NCBI RefSeq assembly: GCF_002078875.1
Contig: NC_034415.1
Coordinates: 20,179,975-20,243,974 of the forward strand
DNA from: Numida meleagris
Lineage: Eukaryota > Chordata > Aves > Galliformes > Numididae
Length of the DNA stretch: 64,000 nucleotides
Direction of reading: 5' to 3'
Below the pieces are notes generated by a model. It searched no databases, was not told where the DNA came from, and saw only the letters and a program-made list of their open reading frames with translations. Shown one piece after another: positions 26,480-39,380 of this stretch. Within the stretch, counting starts at the first letter, position 1. The number at the start of each line of letters is the position of its first letter. Made by a program: the position numbers and the translations under genes.

Positions 26480-26760
26480 TTGATTTTAAGGCTATGCACT
26501 CAGGAAAAACAGCTTCAGCACAGTAAAATCTCTGTGAAGCAGTGTCTCTGGTATCCCTCACTGCAAAACTAATGAGCACTAAATCACCCGTCCTGGACTG
26601 TATACATCTAGGAATTTTAAAGAGGCTTAAGAACATAATGATTGAGCTGCTAACCAAAATGTGCAATCTCTCATTAAAATCAGACTTTCAGCTGCAAAAA
26701 CAGAAGGAGCAAATGCATTATCTAAACTTGCAAAGGGAAATTTAGAAACCACAGCACAAC
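26480..26760 (+). repeat. Old CR1 LINE fragment, reverse-transcriptase region
   Basis: The segment cctggactgtatacatctag, ttttaaagaggcttaagaac and ctcattaaaatcagactttc matches by eye the amniote CR1 stretch coding for the 'D-G-I-H-P ... L' part of the reverse transcriptase. The 67-codon ORF over it (SPVLDCIHLGILKRL) is a decayed remnant of that domain. Confidence 0.65.
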
Positions 26761-28089
26761 AAACTTGCTTACAAGGAAAACTCTTTAAAAGGGAATTTAA
26801 ACATAGACTTCTAAACTTTTAGATGACCATTGTATGATACGGACCAGCACAATTGCTATGACTGAAGATCACTCAGGGTGAACCTATTATCATGTGAATC
26901 TTCATACATAGTGTTGGCTGAAATTTCACAGTGTTGCCCCTTTCTTTTCTGTGACCTCTGTTATGTTACTTATGATCTAATTAGCTTTTCTTATATTCCT
27001 TTATATCCGCTTTTCCTCCATTAACAGGTTTTTTGCTCTGCCTATGCTCTTTAGCACAGTAAATAAAAGTGAACTTGCTATTTATTCCATTGCTTCTTAT
27101 GCCTGCCACCAGGGCTACCCTGGCCAGCCACAGTGTTGCAGTTCTGGTGGCTGCAAGAAATGTGGGACCTGTCTGACTTCTCCTGTGCTTAAAACTACAG
27201 ATCTACTTCTAATCTACTCTGAAATAAAAGCTCACCCTGTCTCTCTAAGAAGGATGGATTCTGTGTGAGCAAAATCATGATGTGTGTAGTTTGCAGAAGA
27301 AATACCGTGGATATGTGTAACTTGGTGAATGACAGGAAAAAAAACCTAAATTCCAGCAATTTTAACCCTTCTTAGCTCTCAATCAAATGGAAATAGACCA
27401 TGTTTCAAACTGGTCTTAGCTTATAGGCTTTACTGAGACAGGATCTGAATAAGCCATGCACAATCATATATTAACATGAGTAGTAGACATATCACTATAG
27501 AACAGGAATTTTAAAAAGAATTATTTTGCTGGATGGCCTTGACTTTCAAGCAGATCAGGATGGGATAGAAATGGTGTCTCTGGTCAGTTTATTCCACTGT
27601 TGCTTAGTACAAAGTTATTTTACTTTTGTGGGAAGTGTGCTGCTGGTTTTTGTTTTAGCTGGGACTGCTGACCTGATTTGGTGTAGCCTTTGATGCCTGA
27701 TGTAAGACATGTCCTACCACTACATGGCTGAGTAAAAGCATGTGTGGCTGCACACATCTTATTCATACCATTTTTCAAAACTAATCTAATCTCGGTTAAT
27801 TGGTTGAATGATCTCAGTATCTACCAGAGGGAATTCGTCAACGCTTCCCACACAAGACTGAGCTTTAAGTCAGCATTGCTGTACCAAAGTGTACATGCTC
27901 CTGTACTTCCTGCAGGTCTATAGAGACAGCACATGAGCTGTGACTGAGCTCTGCTCTCCCTTAACTTCTACTGCAGGAAAGAAAGAAAGGAAAAAACACT
28001 GATACAGTCTTTCTGCATAACCTGTTTCTATTTCAATGCATCAAAAAGAACCCTAGCGATTCCCTTCTTTGTGCATCAGGTAATATACC

Positions 28090-28275
28090 TGGGCAACTCC
28101 TTGCCAAGGAATGTGTCGGCTGCACAGCGTCTGTATGGATTCCAAGGGAGTCTGGACAAATATTTGGAGGAGTGTTCTGTTTCTGGAAGGAATGGGGGTA
28201 GCTGATTAGACAAACCACATCAAGCTCAGGAAATCCACTGAGCTGAAAGCATTTGAAAGCTGTGTGGAAGTTAGG
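28090..28275 (+). repeat. Old CR1 LINE fragment, 3' part
   Basis: It reads caactccttgccaaggaatg, then ctgtatggattccaagggag, tctggacaaatatttggagg, which resembles the 3' part of older amniote CR1 elements (actccttgcc ... aatg ... ggattcaaaa ... ggacaaattcatggagga). It is diverged and the limits are approximate. Confidence 0.55.
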
Positions 28276-31200
28276 GAAGAAATATTTTATCACTTTGCCC
28301 TTTTCTTTACTTCACCTTGGACGTCCACTTATTGCCATTTTTAGAGAAGAGATTTTGAACTCTGATCTGCTCCTCTGCAGTCTCGCTTGCATCCTTAGGA
28401 TTTTCCCTACTGCTGCGCAATCAAGTTAATTAATCCTTGAAAAAGAAAGCCAAGCTGAAAGTCAAGCATCGCTTTTTTTCCTTGCTCTGTGATGCAGTGA
28501 CTGTGATTGTCAGCGAAGCACACACCTCTGATCCCCAGGCTCTGCTTTGGGCTGGTTCTGCTGCTCTTGGAGCCCAGGAAATGCTTGCTATAATTTAGTG
28601 TGTGTCTAACAATGAGCAAAACAGGCAAAGGTCGCTTAGATTTGTAAGCACACCTTGGTATCAAAAGAAGAAATAAGTAGCCATTGAATGAAAGCTCATG
28701 CTATCTGCTATGGATTACCAAAGGCTGTGCCAGCCTTGGGTAAGGTTGGGAAGGTTTTGTTTGTACTGCTGCAAATCTTCCTACCTTTATTTCAGCTAGA
28801 GCCGCTCTTGTATTTTTACTCCTAGTTCCAGTATGCGAGATCCTAATCCCTGTAATGAGGGTTTCTATTTTTCCCATGTTAGCTGATGGAGGCTGTCAGG
28901 AGCAGACCTGCTCTGCTGCTCTAGAGCTTGAGATCACCAGTGGGGCTGTCCATTTGAGGCACTCCATGGCTAAGATGAAAACCAGTGCTGCAAAGCACCT
29001 ATCAGTCTGTTTCTGCAGAAAAATCTGCACTGGGGGTGTTCAGAAGTAATTGCTAGAAGGTAAGTAGGTCAACACAGATGACCTGATTTGGCAAGAAGAC
29101 ACATAACTGTGCCGTGTCTGTTGAATTCCACCAAGTGCTGATTGTTCCTGAAAGACTTTGATTATGTGGATGCTTAAGTTCGGGCAGTGATGTTTACACA
29201 GCATTGACGTGAGGTTCTGCAGGTTTTGTCACTGGGGTGCCTGTGAGCATCACTGCTGACTGTACCTAGGTAAAAAAGCAGAACAGCCCATAGGAGGGAA
29301 CGGCGCAGCTCAGGAGGGCAGAGTGTGAGCAGCATGGAGGTGAATGATGTGGGGCCATGCTGCCATGTCTGCTTGTTCTGTGGTTGTCTGTTTTCAGTCT
29401 TCTTGAACATTTGCCCAAAGAGCGCCCATAAATACTTGTGAGAACTTTTCCATTCAGCTCACGGTGCTGCTGCTTTGCTGGCTAATGAAAATCTGCTCTT
29501 CTCCTGTCATCAAGATGAAGGGCTCCTCAGCTGAAGTAGCCCTTCAGCTTCTCTGTTTAGACAAGGGAAATTAAGAGTGTCCTAAATTAGTGGGTTTGCG
29601 TGCTTCAGCTTTGTTTTTTTAAACTATGTTCAGCTAATACAGGGAAACCGGTTTTAGAGCAATAACGTTTTGGGAAGGATTGGGAAGGGCAGTCAAAATG
29701 TGTTTGGGGATCTTATGACACTTTGGATAATAAATTCTTATTTTTAAGGAATCCTTTTTGGTAGTTTGTACCATAGCTTTGTTGTTACTTCTTGTTATTT
29801 CTTCTGTTGCACTTCAGTAAGTTCCAATGGGTGAGTAAGTATTTGTTGATTTATTGGAGGGTAAAAGTACTTAAGAAGATAAGGCATTAGAAATAGCTGG
29901 TGATTGAGATAACTCACTATTTATATAATGCTCTTCATTTTCTTTGCCAGTGCATTCCGAGAGTTTCACTTTTTAGGCTCTGAGTTTTCATGACTTTTTT
30001 CCAATTTTTCTCAGGAAGGTGATAGTTTTGTTAAAAGTAAGATTAGAGGAGAATGAAATAGCTGCAATTTGTCATCGTAAGGGCAAGATTTCCTGCACTG
30101 TGATGCTGAACATGTCTAATTCCAACATGTCTGAAGTGCAAAGTTTAATACCTTGATGGAGTTGGTTTTAAAACTTTCAAGAAGTGGAATAAAAACACAA
30201 AAACCTTCCCTGTGGCAGATGTAAATTGTCAGTAATTGTTTGTGAAGCCCTTGAATACTGCAGCAGTTGTGCAGCCCAGCTACGTGGTTGCACATACATA
30301 GGTGGGCAAAGAGAAAAATGAAAAAATAAACCCACAACAGGTGATGCCAAGGAAACACAGTGAATAAGCTGAACTCCAGGCTCAGACAGAGAGTGCATTA
30401 CTCCCTTTGTGACTCCGTGATGGATCCGGAGAGATGTGGGGTTACGAGCTCACTCTGTGCTTTGTGCCGCCCTCCCATTCCCCTGCTCCTAGGATACTGT
30501 TGGTGGGGCACGAGCTGTGCCAGCCAGCCCTGCTGCCAGCATGGTGGTGGTGGGTACCTGGGGGCCACTGCCAGAGCAATAACGGGGGGAGTGAAGCATT
30601 TCTGTGCTTTGGGACCTGGGATTGCTCGAGCTGCATTTTGTCCATGCATCGTATCTCCCTTTGATAGCAGTCAAAACGTGTAGCTTTAACTTTCACCATT
30701 ATGTCTTGCTTTCTTTCCCACAGCTGAAGGAAAAGTGCTTTCTTTATCAAGGATTTTGAAAGAGAAAACATGTCTGTATGTTTTTTTTTTATCCCCTCAT
30801 CTTCACCATAACCATTTCCTTTAGTAGCTAATAATATTTAGTATTTATTTCGGTGACTTACATAAATCTTAAATGCATAAACCAGCAGCATCCTATTTTG
30901 CTACTGGCTTGTCCTGTGGGAACTTGCTGGAATGAAGGATCTCACTGAAAAGCTCCATTCCTGGAACGAGGAGGTCTGCCGTGCTGTTCTTCAGGTGGTA
31001 GTAAGGAAAACGGGGAGAGTCCTTTTGCTTTGAGTAGTGAATCTGCTGCACCCGCTTACTCCTTTAGTCAGTAAATCTTTTTGTTTTTGTCGGGTGGCCT
31101 CTCGGATAGAAGCTTTCTGCAGTGCCCAGTCCCTGTGCCTTATCTGTGGAAGCAGTACTGAGAAGGAGTTTTTACAAGCACAGTGTCTTAGCCTTGTTTT

Positions 31201-31716
31201 GTTAAAATTCTTGTTTATTTTTAAAACCATGGGACCAAAGGAGAGAGGCTTAAATTAAACAGCACTTATGTTATCTGGAAGATCTTAATGCATGTTGCTG
31301 TACTGATAACTTGCAGGCTAAGGGCTGGAATTATTAAGGCGAGGAGATAAAGAATGATATGAAACTGGGCACTGGGGACGTATCTCCCATGTCAATCATT
31401 CTGTGCAGTTAGAGGGACCTACTGGCACCTGGGGTGTGTTGCTTTGGTCTTTTTTGTCTGGATTCCCAATCAGAGCCTGTGGAGTGCTAGAATTCTTGAA
31501 GTTTAGAGGTTGAAAAAGCCTCGGTCTGAACTTTAAAAGGAACCTCTGCCTGCCACCAATCCACCCTGCAGTAGAATGTGAAGATTATTGTGCAGCGAAG
31601 GAACAGAAACACAAATGGAATGTTACTTGTTAGGATATGGATCTCATCAATAGCTTTGTAATTTAGTTGTAACTGCGTGTTCATATGTGATACTGTATTA
31701 GTGATCTTTTGTATTT

Positions 31717-31783
31717 CTGGAGGTTGGACTAGATGATCTCCAGTGGTCCCTTCCAGCCTCTACAATTCTTTGATTCTGTGATT
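31717..31783 (+). repeat. CR1 LINE, extreme 3' end
   Basis: About 67 bases remain: ctggaggttggactagatga, tctccagtggtcccttccag and the end attctttgattctgtga. Confidence 0.85.
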
Positions 31784-32124
31784 GTACAAATACTCATCAA
31801 GTGCGTGTTGGTTTCTTTTTATGTACCCGGATGATGTCACTCCAAACTGTATTACTCTGTGTTGCGCTTCGTAGAAGGAAAAAAACCTTATTCTCTGATT
31901 AGCTGAATTACACTTCTTTGACTAGTAAGCAACCTTAAAAATCTCACCATTTCTTCTTGAACAACTTTGTACAAGAAGGAGCATGCCAAGGTAAATTGTT
32001 CAAGAAATGAGGAATTCGTGCAGTGGAGATCATTTCCACCTACTCACTGCTCTTTTAGTTAGGACGTCCACCTTCTGAGTGGTGCAAAATTGTGATGTGT
32101 ATTTCAACTGGAAAGCCTTGTCCA

Positions 32125-32351
32125 GTTTCAGGTTGGGTGTTAGGAAACATTTCTTCTCTGAAATAGTGGTCAGGTGCTGGAACGGGCTGCCCAGGGAGGT
32201 GGTTGTGACACCATCTCTGGAGGTGTTCATTAAATGTTTAGACGTTGTACTGAGGGATGTGGTTTAGTGGGGAAATAGTGGTGCTAGGTAGATGGGTGGA
32301 CTGGGTGATCTTGGAAGTCTTCTCCAACCTTGGTGATTCTATGATTCTGTG
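32125..32351 (+). repeat. CR1 LINE 3' end
   Basis: It contains ttgggtgttaggaaacattt, ctgcccagggaggtggttgt, tactgagggatgtggtttag and the end ggtgattctatgattctgtg. It is somewhat more diverged than the copies at 11718 and 13745. Confidence 0.93.
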
Positions 32352-34772
32352 AATTTAATCCCTCCTTGTTTTCACTGCAGAGCTCTTCTAAGGTCTTCCT
32401 TGTTTCTAGCTCTTGTCTTCTGTTTTCTCTATGAAACTGTAGACTTGATTGTCATTTCTGTGCCGTTTTTTTATGTCAAACACAAATTGTGATGACTAAA
32501 ACAAATCTTTTTTAAAAATGAGAAAAAAAAATAATTCTACTCAGCATCACAATGGACCATCCGCGTGGTGGTCTTTGAGTGTCAATTTACATAGTATACA
32601 AAGAAGCGGAACAATTTACTTTATTCTTGTCTTTGTTTCTTTGCATTCTATCATCTGGCTGTCTGTGTGCTGTAAGCTGCTGTTGGTGGAGTAGCGTCTG
32701 TGGACTTTTTCTTCCACTGTTATTGTTTTGCTTTCATTTTTTTTCCTTTGGGTGCATTTTCATTGGGGAGGCTTTCTCTGTACCATGTGGAGGTCACTGC
32801 TGGAACTTGCACCAATGAGAATTGCAACCTACAAATACTCAGTAATGATGAGTCAGAACAGAAAATGCAAGCAGTTTGGAAATAATGATCAGAGCCTCTA
32901 CCAGCTATGAAAATCTCATTTCCAACTATAAGGCTAGGAAAATCCTTTTTTTTCCCCCTAAATTATCATGATTTTTTTACTTATGTGAAAGTTGAGATTC
33001 TCTTAGGGAACTAGGTCCTGTAAAACTTTTCAGAATATTGTATTATTTATAACAAAGTCAGAAGAGCCAACAACACCTCTGTTAATGCCATGGTGTGTAC
33101 TCTGAAGCAAATTAATATTTTCCATATAATCTTAATGGGATTTTTTGTCTAAGTTTTTAAAGGGCATTGATCATTGTGGAAGAATGTGACTCTGTTCTCT
33201 CTCTGAACAAACTTTCTGTTTCAAGAATGGTGCTCGAAACATTGACATTTATTCTACCAACATCATCGCTCCAGTATGACTTATGCAGGAAATTTTTACC
33301 CTAAGGAAATTTTTGACCTGGAAAAGAGCAATGTGCCAGATGTGAAGGATTACCTGGCATTCAGGAACCAAATGAATTACAAAGTCTCGTCTCCTGCCTA
33401 CGCAGACACCAAATCATACGACTCTTTCTGTAAATTGATGAAGCTTCACTTGAGTAATCTGTTTTGCACTTGCCTGTCTTCCTCAGCTTCCACCACAAGG
33501 CTGTTTTGGAGCTTACCCACCTTAAATGTGAACAGCCTTCTTTTCATCTTCAGTTTGGCTGTATCATTATCTGGTCGTGTTTGTCTTTTGTGCCTCTTTT
33601 TTCATTAGCTTCCCTAGCTCTTTTCCTCCCTTGCTGCATCCCCTCTGCTGTACATGTACAGAGCAGTCTCATCTGTTCCGTGCTTGGCTGTTCTAGGTGG
33701 AGGAATTAAATATTCCAGCCTCCTTCTGCAGTGGTGTAATTAGTCATCATGGAGGCCACTAAAAAATTCACTATACCCTTCAGTGCTTTCAAATTGGAAA
33801 ATTGTTCTGGTACAGTAGAATAACCTCAGGACAGGTATTTACATCTGAAATGTGGTAGCAGGAAACAAGGTCAAGGGGTTTTGGAAGAATGAAATGCAAT
33901 TTGGTGTGTTCTACCCTAAGACTGGTGAGTAGGGGAGGATTGCTGGGAGTGACGTGGCTGTGGCTTTACTCTTGCTGGCAGGTAGGATAAAGATGGTTTT
34001 CTAAAATCAAAGTGCAGTCATTCGTTTTACCTGATCAGATGATTAGCATCTATGATGGACAACAGGTCAGTGAGGTGAGCTGTGGCCATCACTTGCAGTC
34101 TTCTGGTATGTACATTAGATCTTCACTGCAAGGATCCGATTCCCTGCTTTTTGGTAAAGCGGTGTTGCGCAGCAGCAGTGAGCCTAGATGACTGCTCTCC
34201 CATTCTTTTTAATTAGAAACAGCAATCTCCTTTCTGTTCCAGTGAAATGTGAGCTGGACCATAATTGTGCTAAACTTTGGCCAACTGATAGAGTTGCTGG
34301 CTGGCATCTTCCATGTGAGCTGAGTCTTTCTGTTGGGGGAAGAACTGGATCCGTTCTCCTTCCCTTCTCATTTTTTTCTTTGCACTGAAGGCTTTGAAAG
34401 CTCAAGCAGCAATTATAGTCTGTTTTTGCTCACCTTCATCATGTTTCCAAATACCATGTAATCTCATCTGTTTGGCTCAGTGCTCCCTCAGAGGCCACAA
34501 ACACCCCACCTGGCTTTTGGTAGGAAAAGCTAGCTGTAATTCAATCTTGCATCTTTGACAATAAGTCATGAAAAACAAACTATGTTGCTAGAAGACTGGT
34601 TTTTAAACTAACATTATTCTACCCTGTCTTGAAGTCAGCTTTTTACCCCTTACCTAATTGTGCCTTGGTATTAGAGGGTTCTGTGAACAATGACAAGTTT
34701 TCTACATAGTCCTATGTGCTGTGCCATGAGGCAGGTCAGGACAAAGTTTCTGCCTTGTTTGAATTTTATAGC

Positions 34773-34789
34773 TTTTTTTTTTTTTTTTT
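34773..34789. repeat. 17-T run
   Basis: A simple run of T, followed about 50 bases later by a short TG-rich stretch (tgtgtgcgtgtgtg). Confidence 0.93.
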
Positions 34790-35649
34790 CATTTCCAAAA
34801 GGAAGTGAGCCTTTAAACGAAGAGTCTTGTTATTTTTGTGTGTGCGTGTGTGTTTTTTTGTATGAAGCGTCTGGAGAATCTGTAGCAGAGTCTGAGGAAT
34901 TGTTTGGATTAGACAAACTGATTTCTTAGGGTTTTTAACATTCATGGTTTATCTCAAAACTTTACAGTCTCGTGTATCATTATTGCCATTATTTAGAGAT
35001 CCTCTAGGTAAGCTGATCAGGACGCTGTGTTAGACTTCATCCATGTTATAACGTGGTCAATTAGCAGGAGAGACTGAGACAATATTAAATCAGTCTTTGA
35101 TTTTGTGTCTTGGTGGTGCGTAAGCACAAGATATTAATGACTGCAGAAAGGTTAAACTTTACGTGTCTTCCTGTTTATCACAAAGGTACCGGGTACAAAC
35201 AGAAGGCAGTCTTGGCAGGCAGCAGGCTTGCAAAATCCATGTGCTGCTTAGCTAAAGCTATGTTTGTATTGAAATTTGATTGCCTTATATTAAGGTAAAT
35301 ACTTGAGAGTCCCAAGGAGTCTGACGGGTAGCTCTTGATGCCCCATTACAGCAGACTGTGGCTTAGGTACTCTGACACCTCCTAGCAACATTAGCCCAGT
35401 GTGAAAGTGGTTTTAAAAGAAGCAGACTAGTGCAGAGCTTCGAAAGGTCATCTGTTTAATTTTTCCACTTAGAAGTGGGCACAGCTATGACTAATCTGTT
35501 CTTAATAGATGCAAATTAAACAATAAAGTAAGAAACAAATGTAGTTAATTCAGGTTCTGCAACACGTGTCCAGGTAATAGGTTTCAATACGTGATAATCC
35601 CAAGCATAAGAAACATTTTTCTAATGTTTGTTTCCTTTAAAATATTTTA

Positions 35650-35945
35650 AGCTCCTACTTCTACAGGGCTCCTACTTCTCTTCACCAGAGATAAAGAGAT
35701 ATAACCTTACTTTTCTGCAGCAGCCTTGCAATATTTAAGGGCTTATCATGTCCTCTTTCAATTTCTATTCACCAGACTAAACAAAATCACTTCTTTCTAG
35801 TTTTCCTCAGGGATCATGTTTTCTAGACCTTAGATCTTTTTCATAGCTCTCCTACAGCCTGTTTCCGGTTTGTTCATGGCTTTTTGCGTGAGGCCCAGAA
35901 CTGGGAATGGCCCTGGAGCTGATGCTTTCTGATCCTGAATATAGT
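35650..35945 (-). repeat. Old CR1 LINE fragment
   Basis: The + strand shows reverse-complement text of an older CR1 type: atttctattcaccagactaa, ttttcctcagggatcatgtt, ttctagaccttagatctttt, cagcctgtttccggtttgtt, ggcccagaactgggaatggc. An A-rich run follows at about 35980-36008. Confidence 0.7.
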
Positions 35946-37479
35946 GGACTGCTTAATGGCCTATACAGATGCGTTAGCAAAAAAAAAATAAAAATAAAAT
36001 TAAAAAAATGGGCGTTTCAAATGACCATGGTAGGTGGAACTAACCCATGGTGGCCGTTCTTCAGTAGTAAGTTCTCTTTACCACGATGTCTTAATTTATT
36101 TTAGACCATTTCTACACTTTGTTAAGATCAACTTAATTTTTAGCCCAATCTCTATTGTCAAAGATTTCCTCCTTGCAACCATCCATTTTTGGCTCATTTA
36201 TTTGCTGATTTAGGAAAAGAAGTACGTTGGCTGTAGGATGGGTTTAATCCTTATTAATGTGGTTTCTTAAATTTTTCAGCTGCTTGAGGAACCTTTGAGC
36301 TGCTTGGATTTCTGACAGAGGATTAATGTCAATAAGAAATGTGAAATCAGGACATCAGAAGCCTCCTCCTTCCCTGTGCTATCAAACCAGGCTGCTTCCC
36401 AGAGAAGGGAGGCAGGGGAGAGAGCATACATCTAGGTCTCACTAGGGAGAAAGGAAAAGGTTAGTTTAGACTTTCTCCCTCTGCTTTTATAAATCTCTCG
36501 GAGCTAACTACTCAGTGCTAGTGTGCTTTGGTTTGTATTTCAGCCATTTTATTAATAAAGTTGGTAGATTTTGTTCCTTCTGTCTAACCGTGGATGCTTT
36601 TCAGCATAAGCAAACAAAAGACAGCGTGGAAATCTTGCCAGAACACATCAGTCATTTTTTGGTGTTTTTTTAAAAACAAAATAAAGCACACACCTCCTGT
36701 TGGAGGCTTTCCATGTCCTTTCACAAATGTAATGTGCAGTTATATACAACTCTAGGTTCTAATGCAGTTGGATTTTCCTTCATCTTGCAGTTTTCCTCTG
36801 CTGATTCTCAGTAATTAAAGAAGAAACAAAAAATGGAACAGCTGAACTACTATTGAGTGGAGGGAAGTAGTTGAGAAATAAACTCACAGTGGAGCTTAGT
36901 GGGTGCCCATCTACCTTTTCCCACTATCTGATTTCTAGATACGTGGTCCCATCCTGTCCTCTGCTCGTTCAGGGACTTGGCCATGTCTTTCTCCCTCTGC
37001 GTTATAGCCAAATATTATCAATTGTTGTATTTACTTTGCTTTCACTTTGGTCGAGCTTATTCCTTTCTACACATTTATGTATTTAATTGCATTGAAAACA
37101 GCAGCTAGGAATAGGTAAAGGATTGTACCTGAGATTAAGTATCTGAAATTATTCAATGGCTATTTTTGTCTATTCAGACATCCTTTGCTGGGGTATGTCA
37201 TTCAGACTAGAGATTTTGAGGTGCTTGGTGTTTGCCTCCCAAATCACGCAGGTCATAACTGTGTGCCACGAGCACCCAAATTCCTCACCCTTTCGTGGCT
37301 GCTGTAATGCGAAATAGCATTGTGTCAGTTTGGGAATTTAAGGTGGAGTAAAGGGGAAGTGCTTGAATTTGAATAATAGAAACTCTTCCTTTATGTGCTG
37401 TCTGCCCATAGAGCACAAACCTCTTTCAGTTCTGAAGCTGTGAAGGTGACCTGCCTTTTAAATAGCCATGGTGGATGAC

Positions 37480-37692
37480 TTCAGGTTGGATATAAAGAAC
37501 AATTTCTTCTCCTAAGGAGTGGTGATGCACTGGCACAGGCTGCCCAGGGAGGTGGTGGGGTCACCATCTCTGGAGGTGTTCAAGAATTGTGGAGATGTGG
37601 CACTGAGGGATGTGGTCAGTAGGCACGGTGGAGTGGGGCGGAGTTGGTCTGGATGACCTTAGAGGTCTTTTCCAACCTCTGTGGTTCTACGA
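37480..37692 (+). repeat. CR1 LINE 3' end
   Basis: It runs from tcaggttggatataaagaac through gctgcccagggaggtggtgg, ggcactgagggatgtggtca and gaggtcttttccaacctctg to gtggttctacgac. Confidence 0.95.
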
Positions 37693-39219
37693 CTTGGGTG
37701 AAATGCTGTATCCCACATGTAAGATGCTCAGTAAATACAAAATTTAGCATCATTCAAGAGGCATTTAGTTTTTCTGTTTGACAGACTCCCACACATTCCT
37801 TGGAATGTATTTTAGGTGCTCTGCTAAGAGCATTCCCATGGACTGTTTGAGGCATATTCTGATATTTCCTGAAGGGTCCTAGAATACACCAGACACGCTT
37901 CAGAGCTGAGACAGAGCAGCCGTGCTCCTGGAGAGCCTTGGCAGACAGCATTTCCCCGTCACTGCTGGACGTCGCTGCTGGCCTGCTCTGATTTATTGGG
38001 ATGGCAAAGTGCTTTTCATAGATCATGTGCTTATGGCATTCATGATCTCTTAACATTTCCAGAATGGAATTACCTTCAAAATTTATGAGAGCTAAACATT
38101 TTCTTTTAATTGCTCTTTTTTTCCTCACGTGGCAATAATATTTTTCCCAAACCTGTTCCTCTGTGGCCTTAAATGAAGCAAAAGTGTGAATTAAAAGTCA
38201 GTTTCCCTGGCTCTGAGTAAAATAGTGTTGCATACTACCGGGTAACAGTAGGTGGCCTAAGGCTATTGCAGTGTTTGCTGGAAAACTTTCTTTTCACTTG
38301 CAGCAAATGCAATAAGGTCGGTGGGCACTTCACCCTCCTCTTTAGGCACCACAAAACCAGAGCCATTTGGTGACCTAACAAAATGAGCCCAGGGCTGGTG
38401 CTGCCCCCCAAGCAGTGCCATCACTTTGCACTGAGGCTGCTGCCTGGGGAACATGGGGACCATTCTGGGAGACCATTCTGCTGGACAGAAAAAGGAAGGA
38501 AAGGAAAAGCTTTGAGCATCTGTCGTGCAGCCATTTGGGTTCTAACTCTTGCATTGCATGAGAATCCTGTGAAGAAGTCTTCCTGTTGATGTTGGAAGAG
38601 GGCAGAGATAACTCCTGGGAGACCCAAGAGTGTAACGCAGTGCTTATGTTTCAGTGCATCAGAGCTTGAAGAATCAGCAGTACAAACAACAAATTAATTA
38701 GTCATGTTATTGAAGTTCTTAGAGTATTGTCAGGGTATTATTGTATCCTGTTCTTTCTTGTTGTGGTTGTTTTGCTTTGTTTTGAACAGGGCTGTGGAGT
38801 GTTGTGGTTTTTCTTTTTTCCTTGAGGTATTCAGAAGCTCTGATGTATCTAACACATCTTCCCTACTTTTCCCAGATAAAATTATACCAATCCTTTCACA
38901 TCCTCTGCTCTCATTTGGGCTCTGGAGAAACGCTCCTTGTTTTCCAGATCAGCCACATTATCTGTGCATCCTGTGTTTATTGCTACAGATTCTCTAACTA
39001 AAAATCTTTAGTTAAAGAATGCTTCGCATTCACTCATGAGTGAACATGAGTACACAGGGATGAGCTGGAGTCTTCTGTTCTTCTTTTGTTAGACACTCCT
39101 GCTCTCTCTCTCCCTCATTCCCAGTGATTTCCACATCCACACGTTGGCTCAGATTGGACTGTATTTTGTAGTTTATGTTAATTCCAACATTTCCTCACTG
39201 TGCCGCTATCTGATGTTGT

Positions 39220-39380
39220 TTCTGTGTACGTGACGACGGCGTAGTGTAAATGAGTTTATCTGAAATCAGATGGTCCCGGTGCAAGAAGTTACGGGATTGC
39301 AGTAGCGTGGATTTGCATGCTGAGTGCACAAACAGCCCGAAGGAGCGGCGGTAAGCCCTGCTTTCATCCCGCCTGCCAGC
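39220..39380. promoter_or_regulatory. Candidate CpG-richer regulatory segment with a perfect octamer
   Basis: This segment has many CpG dinucleotides in an otherwise CpG-poor intron (tacgtgacgacggcg, ggagcggcggtaag) and a perfect octamer ATTTGCAT at 39311-39318. The CpG content is too low and too short for a classical CpG island. It lies about 1.1 kb before exon B. This is a motif-based guess. Confidence 0.25.
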
